Below are positions 17,901 through 27,267 of a stretch of 64,000 bases of DNA, piece after piece (position 1 is the stretch's first letter; every line of letters starts with the position of its first letter). Location of the stretch: positions 481,613-545,612 of the forward strand of contig JAAWWF010000001.1 of NCBI GenBank assembly GCA_021404565.1, given 5' to 3'. The stretch is from Roseivirga sp. (lineage in GTDB: Bacteria; Bacteroidota; Bacteroidia; Cytophagales; Cyclobacteriaceae). The notes beneath the pieces were generated by a model. The model did not search any database, was not told the DNA's origin, and saw only the letters and a program-made list of their open reading frames with translations. A program made the position numbers and the translations under genes.

Positions 17901-18913
17901 TAGAAATACTGGAGAACGTATCTCTCAAAGCTTACAATACTTTTGGACTGGAGGCAAAGGCTGCTCATTTTCATGAGTTCACCAGTATTACCGGGCTTAT
18001 CGAGGCACTGGCTCAAAGGAAAGAAGACCAGGAGCTGCTGATTTTAGGAGGTGGCAGTAATATGCTACTTACGCAGGACTTTGAGGGACTTGTACTCAAA
18101 AACGGACTTAAAGGGATCGAACTCCTCAGCGAAGATGATGATCATGTTCTGGTCAAGGTAATGGCCGGAGAAAACTGGCACCAGTTTGTGCTTCACTGTA
18201 TTGCGCAGGAATGGGCTGGTGTAGAAAACCTCTCCCTCATACCGGGTACAGTAGGTGCGGCACCCATGCAAAATATCGGGGCCTACGGGGTAGAAATCAA
18301 AAATGTATTTGAGCATCTGGAGGCTGTGGAAATTGCCACGGGCGAAGTGCATCGCTTCGACAATGCAAGCTGTGAATTTGGCTATCGGGAGAGCATTTTC
18401 AAAAAAGAAGCTAAGGGAAAATATGTCATTGCCTCGGTTACTTTCAGGCTAAACAAAACTCCTGCCTTCAATACTTCCTATGGTGCTATTCAAGACACTC
18501 TGGAAGCTATGAGGGTGGAAACCCTGACCCTTAAGGCAGTCAGTGATGCTGTGATCAGCATTCGCCAAAGCAAGCTGCCCGACCCTGTAGAAATCGGCAA
18601 TGCAGGTAGTTTCTTTAAAAACCCCAGCATAGACAAATTCGACTATGAAGGTCTGAAAGCTGAATTCGGCAGCATCCCAGGCTATAAGCAACCAGGCGAT
18701 TTGGTCAAGATACCGGCCGCCTGGCTGATTGAGCAGGCAGGCTGGAAAGGCAAGACCTTTGGGCAGATTGGTGTTCACAAAAACCAGCCCCTCGTATTGG
18801 TAAATTATGGTGAAGGCAAAGGCTCAGATATCAGAAACCTGGCTTTTGAAATTCAAGCGTCCGTTGCCGATAAATTTGGTATTGAGTTGACTCCTGAGGT
18901 AAATATTATTTGA
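17897..18913 (+). CDS. murB: UDP-N-acetylenolpyruvoylglucosamine reductase
   Basis: This 338-residue FAD enzyme completes UDP-N-acetylmuramate synthesis for peptidoglycan in the cytoplasm. Visible hallmarks are NTFGLEAKA, the FAD-binding LILGGGSNMLL, LSLIPGTVGAAPMQNIGAYG, FGYRESIFK, and the active-site GNAGSFFKNP with Ser238 as proton donor. The extended C-terminal domain (PAAWLIEQAGWKG, GVHKNQPLVLVN) marks the type I enzyme. It is third in an operon after the mutase and DinB genes, overlapping the latter by 4 bases. Confidence 0.95.
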   Translation: MIEILENVSLKAYNTFGLEAKAAHFHEFTSITGLIEALAQRKEDQELLILGGGSNMLLTQDFEGLVLKNGLKGIELLSEDDDHVLVKVMAGENWHQFVLHCIAQEWAGVENLSLIPGTVGAAPMQNIGAYGVEIKNVFEHLEAVEIATGEVHRFDNASCEFGYRESIFKKEAKGKYVIASVTFRLNKTPAFNTSYGAIQDTLEAMRVETLTLKAVSDAVISIRQSKLPDPVEIGNAGSFFKNPSIDKFDYEGLKAEFGSIPGYKQPGDLVKIPAAWLIEQAGWKGKTFGQIGVHKNQPLVLVNYGEGKGSDIRNLAFEIQASVADKFGIELTPEVNII

Positions 18914-18915
18914 CA

Positions 18916-19257
18916 ATGGACAAGAGCAAAATCATAGATCACTACACTGAAGAAATAGCCTCCGGACGCAAAGATTTCGGGCAGGTAAGAGCTGACCTCA
19001 AAACACTGGGTCATGAGGACGAGTATATCGATCAGGTGATTCGCTATATAGATAACAAACTGATTGCCGGAGATTTCCAAAAGGTGGGTAAAAAGCTCAA
19101 CAGGGAGTATTTCTACGTGGGGATCTTTCTTTTAGCTGCCGGCCTGATCTCAACACTGGGCACATATTTTGGAATTATCGATATAGGCAATGTCTATGTG
19201 ATCACCTATGGTCCTATAGCCGCAGGACTAGGCCTGATCGTGAAATTCAGGCCCTGA
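18916..19257 (+). CDS. Small two-helix membrane protein of unknown function
   Basis: This 113-residue protein starts at ATG 18916, two bases after the murB stop; a TTG two codons upstream is less likely. The N-terminal 65 residues are charged and helical (HYTEEIASGRKDFGQVRADL, EDEYIDQVIRYID). Two membrane helices follow at about 72-90 (FYVGIFLLAAGLISTLGTYFG) and 95-112. The short charged domain looks like a degenerate helical motif. It probably belongs to the murB operon. Function unknown. Confidence 0.75.
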   Translation: MDKSKIIDHYTEEIASGRKDFGQVRADLKTLGHEDEYIDQVIRYIDNKLIAGDFQKVGKKLNREYFYVGIFLLAAGLISTLGTYFGIIDIGNVYVITYGPIAAGLGLIVKFRP

Positions 19258-19333
19258 AGAATTAAGGGGATCACCATCATTTAATTGATCTCATCTATTC
19301 CGGTTCACCCCATGCGATAGTCTGAAAATTACC

Positions 19334-19341
19334 TATCTTTG
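19334..19341 (+). promoter_or_regulatory. Candidate -7 promoter element for the Tet-like exporter
   Basis: TATCTTTG matches TAnnTTTG and lies 19 bases before ATG 19361. No clear TTTG -33 element is seen at the right distance. Confidence 0.45.
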
Positions 19342-19360
19342 GGCCGATTTTCTCCCCCAT

Positions 19361-20578
19361 ATGTCTAAGCGAACCCCTGCCCTTGGTTTTATCCTGGTAA
19401 CCGTACTGATTGATGTAATTGGTGTTGGTATTATCATCCCTATTATTCCTGATTTATTGGCAGAGCTGGGTATTGAAGATCCCGGTGATGCCTCAAAAAT
19501 GGGTGGCTTACTGATTTCCTCCTATGCCATAATGCAGTTCTTTTTTGCACCAATTCTTGGGGGGTTAAGCGACCGGTATGGCAGAAGACTTGTGATACTT
19601 ATCTCCCTTTTGGGGCTCACCACTGACTACCTGCTCACCGCCTTCGCTCCAACACTGCTCTGGCTATTCGCTGGTCGTATTGTAGCTGGGATTGGCGGTG
19701 CTTCGTTCACCACCGCTTCGGCTTATATAGCAGATATCAGTACTCCTGAAAAACGAGCCCAAAATTTTGGTATGATCGGAGCGGCCTTCGGGGTTGGTTT
19801 TGTGATCGGCCCTATCATTGGTGGTTTTTTAGGGGAATTTGGCACCCGTGTTCCTTTCTTTGTGGCGGCTGGCCTCAGCTTTGCCAACTGGATTTATGGC
19901 CTGTTCATTCTGCCGGAATCACTTCCTGTGGAAAACAGACGAAAGTTTGACTGGAAGAGAGCTAATCCCCTCGGTACGTTCATCAACCTGATGCGCTACC
20001 CAAAGTTGATCACCTTATTCATTTCCTTCTTTATTATTTATCTGGCAGGCCATGCTGTACAGAGTAACTGGTCGTTTTTTGGTAAGGAAGTTTACGCCTG
20101 GGGCCCAAAACAAATTGGTATTTCTCTCACCCTGGTAGGAGTAAGTGTTGCCATCGTACAAGCCGTTTTGATCAAGAATGCCGTAAAAAAGTTCGGTCAG
20201 AAGAAGACAGTCTATTACGGTCTTATCTTCAATTTTCTGGGTTTGATTCTGTTCTCTATAGCAACTGAAGAGTGGATGATTTATACTTTTCTGCCTGTCT
20301 ATGTATTAGGAGGCCTTGCTGGCGCCACTCTTCAGGCTATCATGTCCAGTCAGGTTTCGCCAACTGAGCAAGGCGAGCTTATGGGCACCTTCACCGGGCT
20401 TCAAAGCCTCGCCAATATTCTCGGTCCGCTTATGATGACTTCTGTATTCTCTTATTATACAAGAGATGTGGGTGTTTATTTTCCAGGCTCAGCTTTTGCT
20501 CTTGCGGCTGTGCTTTCCCTTACCAGCGGGCTTATGATCTTCTTTGCCTTGAAAAACAAAGGCCTGAAGCTCAGCTAG
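19361..20578 (+). CDS. MFS exporter of the TCR/Tet family
   Basis: This 405-residue protein has twelve hydrophobic helices. The drug:H+ antiporter-1 signatures are present: [22 protein letters not shown] helix 1 (here [18 protein letters not shown]), loop 2-3 motif [30 protein letters not shown] in helix 4, and [13 protein letters not shown] (motif C) in helix 5. It resembles chromosomal TetA-like exporters; real tetracycline export is not established. It is monocistronic with an upstream -7 element, and nothing suggests a mobile resistance gene. Confidence 0.9.
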   Translation: MSKRTPALGFILVTVLIDVIGVGIIIPIIPDLLAELGIEDPGDASKMGGLLISSYAIMQFFFAPILGGLSDRYGRRLVILISLLGLTTDYLLTAFAPTLLWLFAGRIVAGIGGASFTTASAYIADISTPEKRAQNFGMIGAAFGVGFVIGPIIGGFLGEFGTRVPFFVAAGLSFANWIYGLFILPESLPVENRRKFDWKRANPLGTFINLMRYPKLITLFISFFIIYLAGHAVQSNWSFFGKEVYAWGPKQIGISLTLVGVSVAIVQAVLIKNAVKKFGQKKTVYYGLIFNFLGLILFSIATEEWMIYTFLPVYVLGGLAGATLQAIMSSQVSPTEQGELMGTFTGLQSLANILGPLMMTSVFSYYTRDVGVYFPGSAFALAAVLSLTSGLMIFFALKNKGLKLS

Positions 20579-20616
20579 ACTGTTTCTCGTTTTCAATCGA
20601 CTGCATGGTTTTTGAC

Positions 20617-20635
20617 CTATTTACAGTTTAAATAG
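20617..20635. terminator. Inverted repeat with T-rich tail after the MFS gene
   Basis: CTATTTA (20617-20623) and TAAATAG (20629-20635) are exact complements with a 5-base loop, followed by a T-rich run. It may be a weak terminator for the exporter or an operator for the next gene. Confidence 0.45.
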
Positions 20636-20685
20636 ACCTTCTCCTTTTTTCTTAGCATATTGGTTTTAAGCAGCATGCCAACTAT

Positions 20686-21618
20686 ATGAGTTCTGATTCC
20701 AAAGACCCTTCCAGGCAAAGCCAGGGCAAAATCAACCTGTTCGTCAATGACGAAACCTCTCCACTCGAAGTCGTTGTACTCGGCACAGCCCGTGATATGG
20801 GCGAACCACTTGATATCAATCCGGTAAGCAAATTTCATATGGAGAATGGCTCCTATCCTACTGAAGCCGAGCTGAAGAGAGAAATAGCCACTTTTGAAAA
20901 GGTGCTCCACGACCAGGGCATTCAGGTATACCGACCTGAGACGCTCAAGGGGGTAGATCAGATCTTTACACGGGATATAGGCTTTGTTATAGAAGACAAG
21001 TTTGTTGTGGCCAACATGCTGGAGTCTGTAAGGCAGATTGAACTACCAGCCATTCAGTATCTATTGGATCAAATCAATCCAGATGATATTTTGAGGGCCC
21101 CTGCTGCTGCCAGAATAGAAGGAGGTGATGTGATTCTGTATGGAGATCATATATTCGTGGGAATCAGCCTTCGTACCAACCGGGCAGGCTATGAGTTTCT
21201 AAAAAGGGCCTTTCCTCATAAGCAGGTACATGCTATACCGCTTGTGACCAGCGATGACCCTGACGAACATGTACTGCACCTCGATTGTACCTTTCAGCCT
21301 GTCGGTAGAGAGCATGCCATCATCTATCACGATGGTTTCAGGGAAAAACCCGAGATTCTTGACAGGCTCTTTCCCGCTGATAAACAAATCGAGGTAACCC
21401 TTGATGAAAAAACCCGGATGTTCCCGAACGTCTTTTCCATAGGCCCTGAAAAGGTAGTCATCGAAAACAGCTTTTCTACTCTTAAAACAGCTTTGGAAGC
21501 GAGGGGATTTACAGTCTTTGGCGTTGACTATACAGAGACCTCAAAGCTAAGCGGGTTGCTACGCTGTTCAACCCTCCCATTGAGACGTACCAAAACCGTT
21601 GAAAAAGCCGAAGGATAA
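20686..21618 (+). CDS. Amidinotransferase/DDAH-fold guanidine-modifying enzyme
   Basis: This 310-residue enzyme has the alpha/beta-propeller fold of arginine deiminase-type enzymes. Its substrate-binding and catalytic motifs are ordered as expected: FTRDIGFV, AARIEGGDVI, DEHVLHLDCTFQPV (His with Asp), and GLLRCSTLPLRR with the nucleophile Cys294. Such enzymes hydrolyse or transfer the amidino group of arginine-like substrates; hydrolase or transferase cannot be decided here. It is cytoplasmic. The following methyltransferase gene overlaps its end by 20 bases. Confidence 0.85.
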   Translation: MSSDSKDPSRQSQGKINLFVNDETSPLEVVVLGTARDMGEPLDINPVSKFHMENGSYPTEAELKREIATFEKVLHDQGIQVYRPETLKGVDQIFTRDIGFVIEDKFVVANMLESVRQIELPAIQYLLDQINPDDILRAPAAARIEGGDVILYGDHIFVGISLRTNRAGYEFLKRAFPHKQVHAIPLVTSDDPDEHVLHLDCTFQPVGREHAIIYHDGFREKPEILDRLFPADKQIEVTLDEKTRMFPNVFSIGPEKVVIENSFSTLKTALEARGFTVFGVDYTETSKLSGLLRCSTLPLRRTKTVEKAEG

Positions 21619-22384
21619 CTTCTCAGACCAATCAGCCGGCTATAACCGCTATAGGCCGGTGTATCCCCCGGAGCTCTACGAGTTTATATTTTCGCACTGC
21701 TCTGGTTTCCAAACCGCCCTGGATTGTGCAACAGGAACAGGTCAGGTCGCACAGATTTTGAGCAAGCAATTTGAGCAGATATATGCTACAGACATTAGTC
21801 ACAACCAGCTCAACGAAGCTTATCAGGCCCCGAATATTCGATACAGTATTCAACGGGCCGAACAAACAGATTTTGCCGACCATTCCTTTGATCTGATCAC
21901 CGCAGGTCAGGCCTATCACTGGTTTGACTTTAATGCTTTTGGCAAAGAAGTTAGTCGCCTGCTTAAACACGGAGGAATTGTCGCAGTGTGGACCTATGGA
22001 CTTTTGCGCCTGGATGATGTCATTACTCCCCTACTAGACAGCTTTTATCAGGACGTAACCGGCCCCTACTGGGATGAGGAACGGAAGTGGGTAGACAAGG
22101 GCTATCAACAAATGCCTTTCCCCTTCGATGAAATCTCAACAAATTTCCGATTCGAGATTTGCAGTCAATTTACCCTTGCTGAATTTGAAGGATACCTGAA
22201 TACCTGGTCGGGAGTGAAGCATTTTATAAAAAAGCGGGGTTACAATCCTGTAGACCAGTTTATAGAAGAGATACGCCCCTTATGGCAAGCGGAATTCCAA
22301 AAGGTGAATTTTCCGGGTTATCTAAGAATGGGCAGACCTCTGTCATCCTTGAAATCATGTCTGACAAAACAGAACTGTTTCTAA
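21599..22384 (+). CDS. Class I SAM-dependent methyltransferase
   Basis: This 261-residue protein is read from TTG 21599, inside the end of the previous gene. SAM-binding motif I (ALDCATGTGQVAQILS), the acidic residue of motif II (YATDIS) and motif IV (FDLITAGQAYHWFD) are present. The AGQAYHWFD sequence and WPYWDEERKWVD-like region (here GPYWDEERKWVD) place it in the family of yeast Crg1-like small-molecule methyltransferases. The family C-terminus NFPGYLRMGR is followed by an unusual 14-residue tail. Translational coupling to the upstream amidinotransferase-fold gene suggests a shared pathway. Confidence 0.85.
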   Translation: MKKPKDNFSDQSAGYNRYRPVYPPELYEFIFSHCSGFQTALDCATGTGQVAQILSKQFEQIYATDISHNQLNEAYQAPNIRYSIQRAEQTDFADHSFDLITAGQAYHWFDFNAFGKEVSRLLKHGGIVAVWTYGLLRLDDVITPLLDSFYQDVTGPYWDEERKWVDKGYQQMPFPFDEISTNFRFEICSQFTLAEFEGYLNTWSGVKHFIKKRGYNPVDQFIEEIRPLWQAEFQKVNFPGYLRMGRPLSSLKSCLTKQNCF

Positions 22385-22469
22385 ACAATTTGTTTTCGTT
22401 GTTATCATCAGGTCTATTAACCAAAGCATACTATTTGTACCTTAGCATAAGGTCATTATCAAATAACTC

Positions 22470-23537
22470 ATGGAAGCCAAGTTAACCTTTTGGACTGTGC
22501 TCTTTATTGCAGCCTCCGCTCAGGGAGCTTTCCTTTCCATCATGTTGTTTCTGAAGAAGGCCGGGAAAAACAAAATCAGCCAATCTCTGCTGGCAGCACT
22601 CATCTTTACATTTACGGTCACCATTGGCTATTACACCACCTTTTGGACAGAAATCAACCCTAGTCTGCCCAGGTCTCTGGTACTGATTCTTCAATTCACT
22701 TATCTGTTTGGTCCCATTTGCTGGCTCTATCTGTATGTCACTTTAAATAAGGGCTGGCCAAAAAATGTCTGGCTGCATTTCACCCCCTTCGTACTCATTG
22801 GCATTCTGTATCTGTTTCGTTTTTCCGTGATTCAAAACCTGGGCTTACCTGTGATGTTTTTCGCAGCAAGTCAAACGGCCCACCTGATCATCTATGCCAT
22901 ATTAAACCTCTGGCTTACCAGAACCACCGGCAACAATCGCTGGGCAAAAAGCGTGGCACTTTCTTTTATGGGCTATGTAGTTTGCTTTGCGGCATATCAT
23001 GTTTTGAACTGGACAGGACTATTGGTATTAGAATACGATTATATGGTATCATTGGGCATGGCCATATTCATCTATTATATAGGCTATCATGGTTTTAAAA
23101 CACCCGTGATTGAAGACCCCACTCCCGAGGCTAAGTACCAAAAATCGTCTTTAACAGAGAATTCCATCGAGTATATCGTAGACAAGTTGGATGGAATTAT
23201 GAGCACGGAAAAGCTTTATACCCAGGGAGATCTGAAACTTCAGGAAGTAGCTACAAGGCTTGACATTACCGTTCATGCCCTGTCACAGGCAATCAATGTG
23301 GCCAAGGATCAGAAATTCACAGACTACCTGAATGAGCTTCGGGTGGAGGAGGCCAAAAGATTGATGGCATCTGAAGAGTATGAACAGGCCAAACTCATGG
23401 CCGTGGCCATAGACTCTGGCTTTAACAACAAAACCTCCTTTCTCAACGCCTTTAAAAAGTTCACTGGCAGAACACCCTCTGAATATCGCAAAGAACTGCT
23501 TGAAGAGAAACAAGAAACTCCCCAGCCACAGGACTAA
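22470..23537 (+). CDS. Membrane-bound AraC-family regulator
   Basis: This 355-residue protein has about seven hydrophobic helices in the first 215 residues (for example FWTVLFIAASAQGAFLSIMLF and SLVLILQFTYLFGPICWLYLYV) and a C-terminal AraC-type double helix-turn-helix at about 255-345 (LQEVATRLDITVHALSQAIN, VAIDSGFNNKTSFLNAFKKF). This arrangement is frequent in Bacteroidota and probably senses a signal at or in the membrane. Target genes are unknown; the downstream secreted-protein genes are candidates by position only. Confidence 0.9.
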   Translation: MEAKLTFWTVLFIAASAQGAFLSIMLFLKKAGKNKISQSLLAALIFTFTVTIGYYTTFWTEINPSLPRSLVLILQFTYLFGPICWLYLYVTLNKGWPKNVWLHFTPFVLIGILYLFRFSVIQNLGLPVMFFAASQTAHLIIYAILNLWLTRTTGNNRWAKSVALSFMGYVVCFAAYHVLNWTGLLVLEYDYMVSLGMAIFIYYIGYHGFKTPVIEDPTPEAKYQKSSLTENSIEYIVDKLDGIMSTEKLYTQGDLKLQEVATRLDITVHALSQAINVAKDQKFTDYLNELRVEEAKRLMASEEYEQAKLMAVAIDSGFNNKTSFLNAFKKFTGRTPSEYRKELLEEKQETPQPQD

Positions 23538-23688
23538 CAACTCTCCCAAGGTAAAGATTCCCAGATCTTAGCCAGGTCGAATTCAACATTTAAAATCCGA
23601 CATCCACCATTCCTGTGTGTTTTAAGGCAAATCTTATAGGCATTACCGACAATTCCTTCATAAGCCGCCTATTTGAAAAGAAAAAGCC

Positions 23689-25233
23689 ATGCGGATTCTC
23701 TTTTCATTTGTGCTGATCAGCTGCGTTTTCACCCTGAAGGCTCAGAATTGGGTGAAGGTTGATAACGAAGTCTTCAAAGAAAACAATAACACGAACGGTG
23801 TCAGTTTTGTGGATATTGACAATGATGGTGATCAGGACCTTTTCCTATCCAATGCACATACCCCATTCGGATTCAATACCATCTATCGCAATGATGGATC
23901 GGATCAGTTTGTCAAAGTTGAGGCCGGAGAAGTCACAGGCCTGCAAGCCATTACTTTCGGTCATACCTGGGCGGACTTTGATAATGATGGTCTGCCGGAC
24001 CTGTTTATTGCCAATGGCTTCTCAAAAATGGGTTCACTGCTCTATAAGAATCTGGGCAACTTCAAGTTCAGAAGAATCGAAAGTTATAATGTGGGAAATA
24101 ACTCCGTGTTGGCCTTTGATGCGGCCTGGGGCGATTACGATAATGATGGCTGGCTCGACCTGGTCACCATCCACCCTGCCCGCTTTGTTGGTAAGCCCAT
24201 TAACAGTAACTCGCTGTTTAAGAACAATGGCGACCTCACTTTTGCCGAAATAATCAGCACTCCCATTACCGGCCCGACTGCCCCTTTTACCAATGGCACC
24301 TGGAGTGATTATGACCTGGATGGAGATATGGACCTCTTTATTGGGAGTGGACCTGCCAATGGCACGGTGGCCCCTGATTTCCTATATCAAAACCAACTCA
24401 AAGAGAGCGGAAAGGCCTCCTTCAATCGCATCACCAACATCAGTTTTGCTACAGATGCCAATGATGGCCAGACCTGGAACTGGATAGACCATGATAATGA
24501 TGGAGACCTGGACCTTTTTATGACCAACTACTCCGGTACAGCCAATCCGCAGGGCACTCCTCCCGGAATGCTCAATAACTTCTATCATAACAAGGGTGAT
24601 ACCATCGTAAGGATAACCGAAGGACCTTTGGTAAATGAAATGTCTGTCTCACTGGCCAATATGTGGGCTGACTTTGACAATGACGGTTATGTGGATGTTA
24701 TTGTAGGCAACAGTGGTACTACCAACAAGCATTACCGCAACAAAGGCGATGGCACTTTTGAATATGTGGCCAATAGCTCTATAGAAGCTCCCGGAGCCAA
24801 GAACACCTGGGGTATGACGAATGGGGATTATGACAATGACGGGGACATCGACATTTATATTTCCAATAAGATCTCCTATATCAATGGAGGTGCCAATGGT
24901 GGCACACCTAACTTCCTTTATCGCAACGACCTCAGTAACGGTAATCACTGGCTCATTGTAAAGTGTACTGGAGTTAAATCCAATAAATCAGCCATAGGGG
25001 CCATTGTAAGAGTTACCGCTACACTGAATGGTAAAACGATGACCCAGACCAGGGTGATAGGAACCAATAACACCTTTTTAGGTGACAATGATATCCGCGC
25101 CCACTTTGGCCTGGCCAATACAGAAAGTATCAGCAGCATTCAAATAACCTGGCCCTCCGGTCAGGTTGATGAATACAACAATATCTCCGCTAACCAGATA
25201 CTGGAGGCCATTGAAGGTGAAAGCCTGAAGTAA
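23689..25233 (+). CDS. Secreted FG-GAP/VCBS repeat protein with UnbV/ASPIC domain
   Basis: This 514-residue protein has a signal peptide at about 1-18 (LFSFVLISCVFTLKAQ). Seven calcium-binding loops of the D-x-D-x-D-G type recur, such as DIDNDGDQD, DFDNDGLPD, DYDNDGWLD, DHDNDGDLD and DYDNDGDID, forming an integrin-alpha-like beta-propeller. Residues about 430-510 are the ASPIC/UnbV module (VRVTATLNGKTMTQTR, AHFGLANTESISSIQITWPSGQ). This is the CRTAC1-type architecture. The calcium ligands are intact. The role is probably extracellular binding; a ligand cannot be inferred. Confidence 0.92.
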   Translation: MRILFSFVLISCVFTLKAQNWVKVDNEVFKENNNTNGVSFVDIDNDGDQDLFLSNAHTPFGFNTIYRNDGSDQFVKVEAGEVTGLQAITFGHTWADFDNDGLPDLFIANGFSKMGSLLYKNLGNFKFRRIESYNVGNNSVLAFDAAWGDYDNDGWLDLVTIHPARFVGKPINSNSLFKNNGDLTFAEIISTPITGPTAPFTNGTWSDYDLDGDMDLFIGSGPANGTVAPDFLYQNQLKESGKASFNRITNISFATDANDGQTWNWIDHDNDGDLDLFMTNYSGTANPQGTPPGMLNNFYHNKGDTIVRITEGPLVNEMSVSLANMWADFDNDGYVDVIVGNSGTTNKHYRNKGDGTFEYVANSSIEAPGAKNTWGMTNGDYDNDGDIDIYISNKISYINGGANGGTPNFLYRNDLSNGNHWLIVKCTGVKSNKSAIGAIVRVTATLNGKTMTQTRVIGTNNTFLGDNDIRAHFGLANTESISSIQITWPSGQVDEYNNISANQILEAIEGESLK

Positions 25234-25269
25234 TATCTGAATCACTATTACCTGACCTGAATCGCACTT

Positions 25270-26004
25270 ATGAAAAAGATCACAGCTATTGTATTTCTCA
25301 CCCTGCTCGCTACGAGCTATCAATCAGCTCATGGCCAGGCAGCCAGCGACATGAGTGAAACCATCAGCGGCCAGCACCTGAAGCCTTATAGTAACAAATG
25401 GAAGGTGTATTCTGTAGATGGGCAGGGAAAGGATACGCTTGTAACCATCTGGACAGATTATGCCCAGTTGATTGAGCTGGATGGGAAAGCATACATCAGC
25501 AGAATTCAGGAGCTCTACAATCCTTCCATGCAGTTACAAGAGCTATGGACAAACCTCTTTGAGCACCAAACCCTGCTTCCTTATCGGGCCAGTCAATTCA
25601 AAACCACAGGAGATTATACCTATACCGAGTTTGGGGAAGAGAAAGTAGTACACAGCACCAAAACGGCTACAGAAGAAGCCGCAAACGTTGACTACCCAGG
25701 TGATGGCAAGACCTATGACTGGACCATGTATGGAGTACTGCTTTCAGGCCTCCCTTTCAAAAAAGGGGAAGTTTATTCCATACCTGTATTCAGCCAGCAG
25801 ACTGAAACAGGAAAGGGGACCATTGTTGCGACCATAGCAGAGAAGGAAACAATCACAGACGATAACAAGAAGCAGTACGATACCTGGAAAGTCAATACGA
25901 ATGCAGGACTCACCTTCTGGCTTACTAAAAAGGTACCCTATGTCATTCAACTCTCCTACCCGACTCAAAATGGTGGCAAAATGATCTGGAGAATGTACGA
26001 ATAG
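25270..26004 (+). CDS. Secreted protein, DUF3108-like
   Basis: This 244-residue protein has a signal peptide at about 1-23 (IVFLTLLATSYQSAHGQ). The mature protein is beta-rich, with YDWTMYGVLLSGLPFKKGEVYSIPV and DTWKVNTNAGLTFWLTKKVPYVIQL read in segments. This recalls DUF3108 periplasmic proteins, where a substrate-like beta-barrel lobe ends in an LTFWLT..P..IQ motif. The assignment is tentative. It starts 36 bases after the FG-GAP gene and may share its transcript. Confidence 0.7.
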   Translation: MKKITAIVFLTLLATSYQSAHGQAASDMSETISGQHLKPYSNKWKVYSVDGQGKDTLVTIWTDYAQLIELDGKAYISRIQELYNPSMQLQELWTNLFEHQTLLPYRASQFKTTGDYTYTEFGEEKVVHSTKTATEEAANVDYPGDGKTYDWTMYGVLLSGLPFKKGEVYSIPVFSQQTETGKGTIVATIAEKETITDDNKKQYDTWKVNTNAGLTFWLTKKVPYVIQLSYPTQNGGKMIWRMYE

Positions 26005-26081
26005 TCCGTTTTGAAGGAAAATCTTATAGGTTTTGGCCTCTGGTATACCTGGCAAAGGTAATTTAGGTCAAAACGAAAGAA

Positions 26082-26585
26082 ATGAAAAAGCTCATAGTAG
26101 GAGGTCTCTTGGTTATCATAGGCTTCTCAACAAGTGCCCAGTCCAACCCGGAATCCAGTTTCGATTTCTGGGTGGGCACCTGGGACCTCACCTGGCAGGG
26201 AGCCGGAGGTAAAACAGAAAAGGGCCGTAATGTCATTACCAGGGTACTGGATGGCAAAGTGATTCAGGAAAACTTTGAAGCACTCGAAGGAGTTCAAAAA
26301 GGCTATCTGGGCATGAGTATTTCCGTATACAACCCCAACACTAAAACCTGGCACCAAACCTGGATGGACAACCAGGGTGGTAACATCAACTTTACCGGTG
26401 AAATTGACGGAGATCGGAAAATGTTCAAAACGGCTCCTCAGCAACGCAATGGTCAGGAGGTAATTTCAAGGATGGTTTTCTATGATATTACAAAAGACGC
26501 ATTCAATTGGGACTGGGAGTCAAGCTCTGATGGAGGTAAGACATGGAACCTCAACTGGAGGATAAAATACACCCGGGCAAAGTAA
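26082..26585 (+). CDS. Exported DUF1579-like protein
   Basis: This 167-residue protein has a signal peptide at about 1-20 (VGGLLVIIGFSTSAQ). The mature part begins FDFWVGTWDLTW and has RVLDGKVIQENFEA, YNPNTKTWHQTWMDNQGG and SSDGGKTWNLNW, the typical order of the DUF1579 beta-barrel (lipocalin-like). Function of the family is unknown. It lies in a run of same-strand secreted-protein genes. Confidence 0.8.
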   Translation: MKKLIVGGLLVIIGFSTSAQSNPESSFDFWVGTWDLTWQGAGGKTEKGRNVITRVLDGKVIQENFEALEGVQKGYLGMSISVYNPNTKTWHQTWMDNQGGNINFTGEIDGDRKMFKTAPQQRNGQEVISRMVFYDITKDAFNWDWESSSDGGKTWNLNWRIKYTRAK

Positions 26586-26636
26586 TTTTTTACTCCCCGC
26601 CAGTATTCTTTTTTATAAATCCCGTTACAAACAACA

Positions 26637-27056
26637 ATGAAGAGAAGGCGACTCATATTTGCTGCCGGGGCGATAGCCCTGATCAGGCCTTTTAAAACCA
26701 TGGCCGGCTGGCTGAAACCTACGCAGACCCAGGACGTCTCTGAGGCTTTTTACCAGCTTGATCAGCTCGAAAACGAGCTTACCAAAAGCAAAAAACGGTA
26801 CCTGCCTTTTTTGAATGTAGAAACTTTGAGAACGGGGCTGTACGTACTTCCTGCAGGCGTAGAAGACCAACAGCAACCACATGCTCACGATGAAGTGTAT
26901 TATGTTGTCAGTGGCAATTCCAAATTTATTGCCGGAGGCAAAACTACTGATGCCAAAGCTGGTTCGATACTATACGTTAAGGCCAAAGTAGAGCATCGCT
27001 TTTTTGACATCGAAGAAGAGCTGAAAATTGTGGTTTTCTTCTCAAACATGACTTAA
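26637..27056 (+). CDS. Cupin-domain protein
   Basis: This 139-residue protein has an N-terminal basic and hydrophobic segment (MKRRRLIFAAGAIALI) that resembles a Tat-like or signal-anchor leader without a clear twin-arginine motif. The cupin core is HAHDEVYYVVSGNSKFIAGG and ILYVKAKVEHRFFD, with metal-binding His in HAHDEVYYV and VEHRF. It probably binds a metal. No catalytic role can be assigned. A terminator follows, ending this run of genes. Confidence 0.85.
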   Translation: MKRRRLIFAAGAIALIRPFKTMAGWLKPTQTQDVSEAFYQLDQLENELTKSKKRYLPFLNVETLRTGLYVLPAGVEDQQQPHAHDEVYYVVSGNSKFIAGGKTTDAKAGSILYVKAKVEHRFFDIEEELKIVVFFSNMT

Positions 27057-27125
27057 GGTCACATGTAGTGTAAGACACTTTTTTCATATACAAGTACAGC
27101 CTTACTACCTATAAAGCTGTTTACC

Positions 27126-27158
27126 AAAATGCCCGTCTCTTTGAGCGGGCATTTTACT
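27126..27158 (+). terminator. Rho-independent terminator after the cupin gene
   Basis: AAAATGCCCG (27126-27135) pairs with CGGGCATTTT (27146-27155), with a shorter CTC/GAG pair inside, and T-rich sequence follows. Confidence 0.8.
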
Positions 27159-27210
27159 TTAACTGTCATCATCAAACCACTCTCCATAATACAAATACTG
27201 TCCTGATTAA

Positions 27211-27245
27211 AAAAAGAAGGCGAAGCTCAAATGAACTCCGCCTTC
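27211..27245 (-). terminator. Hairpin terminator for the OmpA/PD40 gene
   Basis: GAAGGCG (27216-27222) pairs with CGCCTTC (27239-27245). On the minus strand the stem is followed by TTTTT. It lies 22 bases beyond the stop of the minus-strand gene. Confidence 0.7.
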
Positions 27246-27267
27246 GGTTGGTTTGTGGTTGAATATT

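Noticed and set aside
19361-20578. Acquired tetracycline-resistance gene
   Set aside because: No mobile element, regulator or foreign composition around it; chromosomal Tet-like exporters are common.
22282-22485. Possible frameshift at the end of the methyltransferase
   Set aside because: The family C-terminus (NFPGYLRMGR) is already complete in frame; the alternative frame shows no continuing homology.
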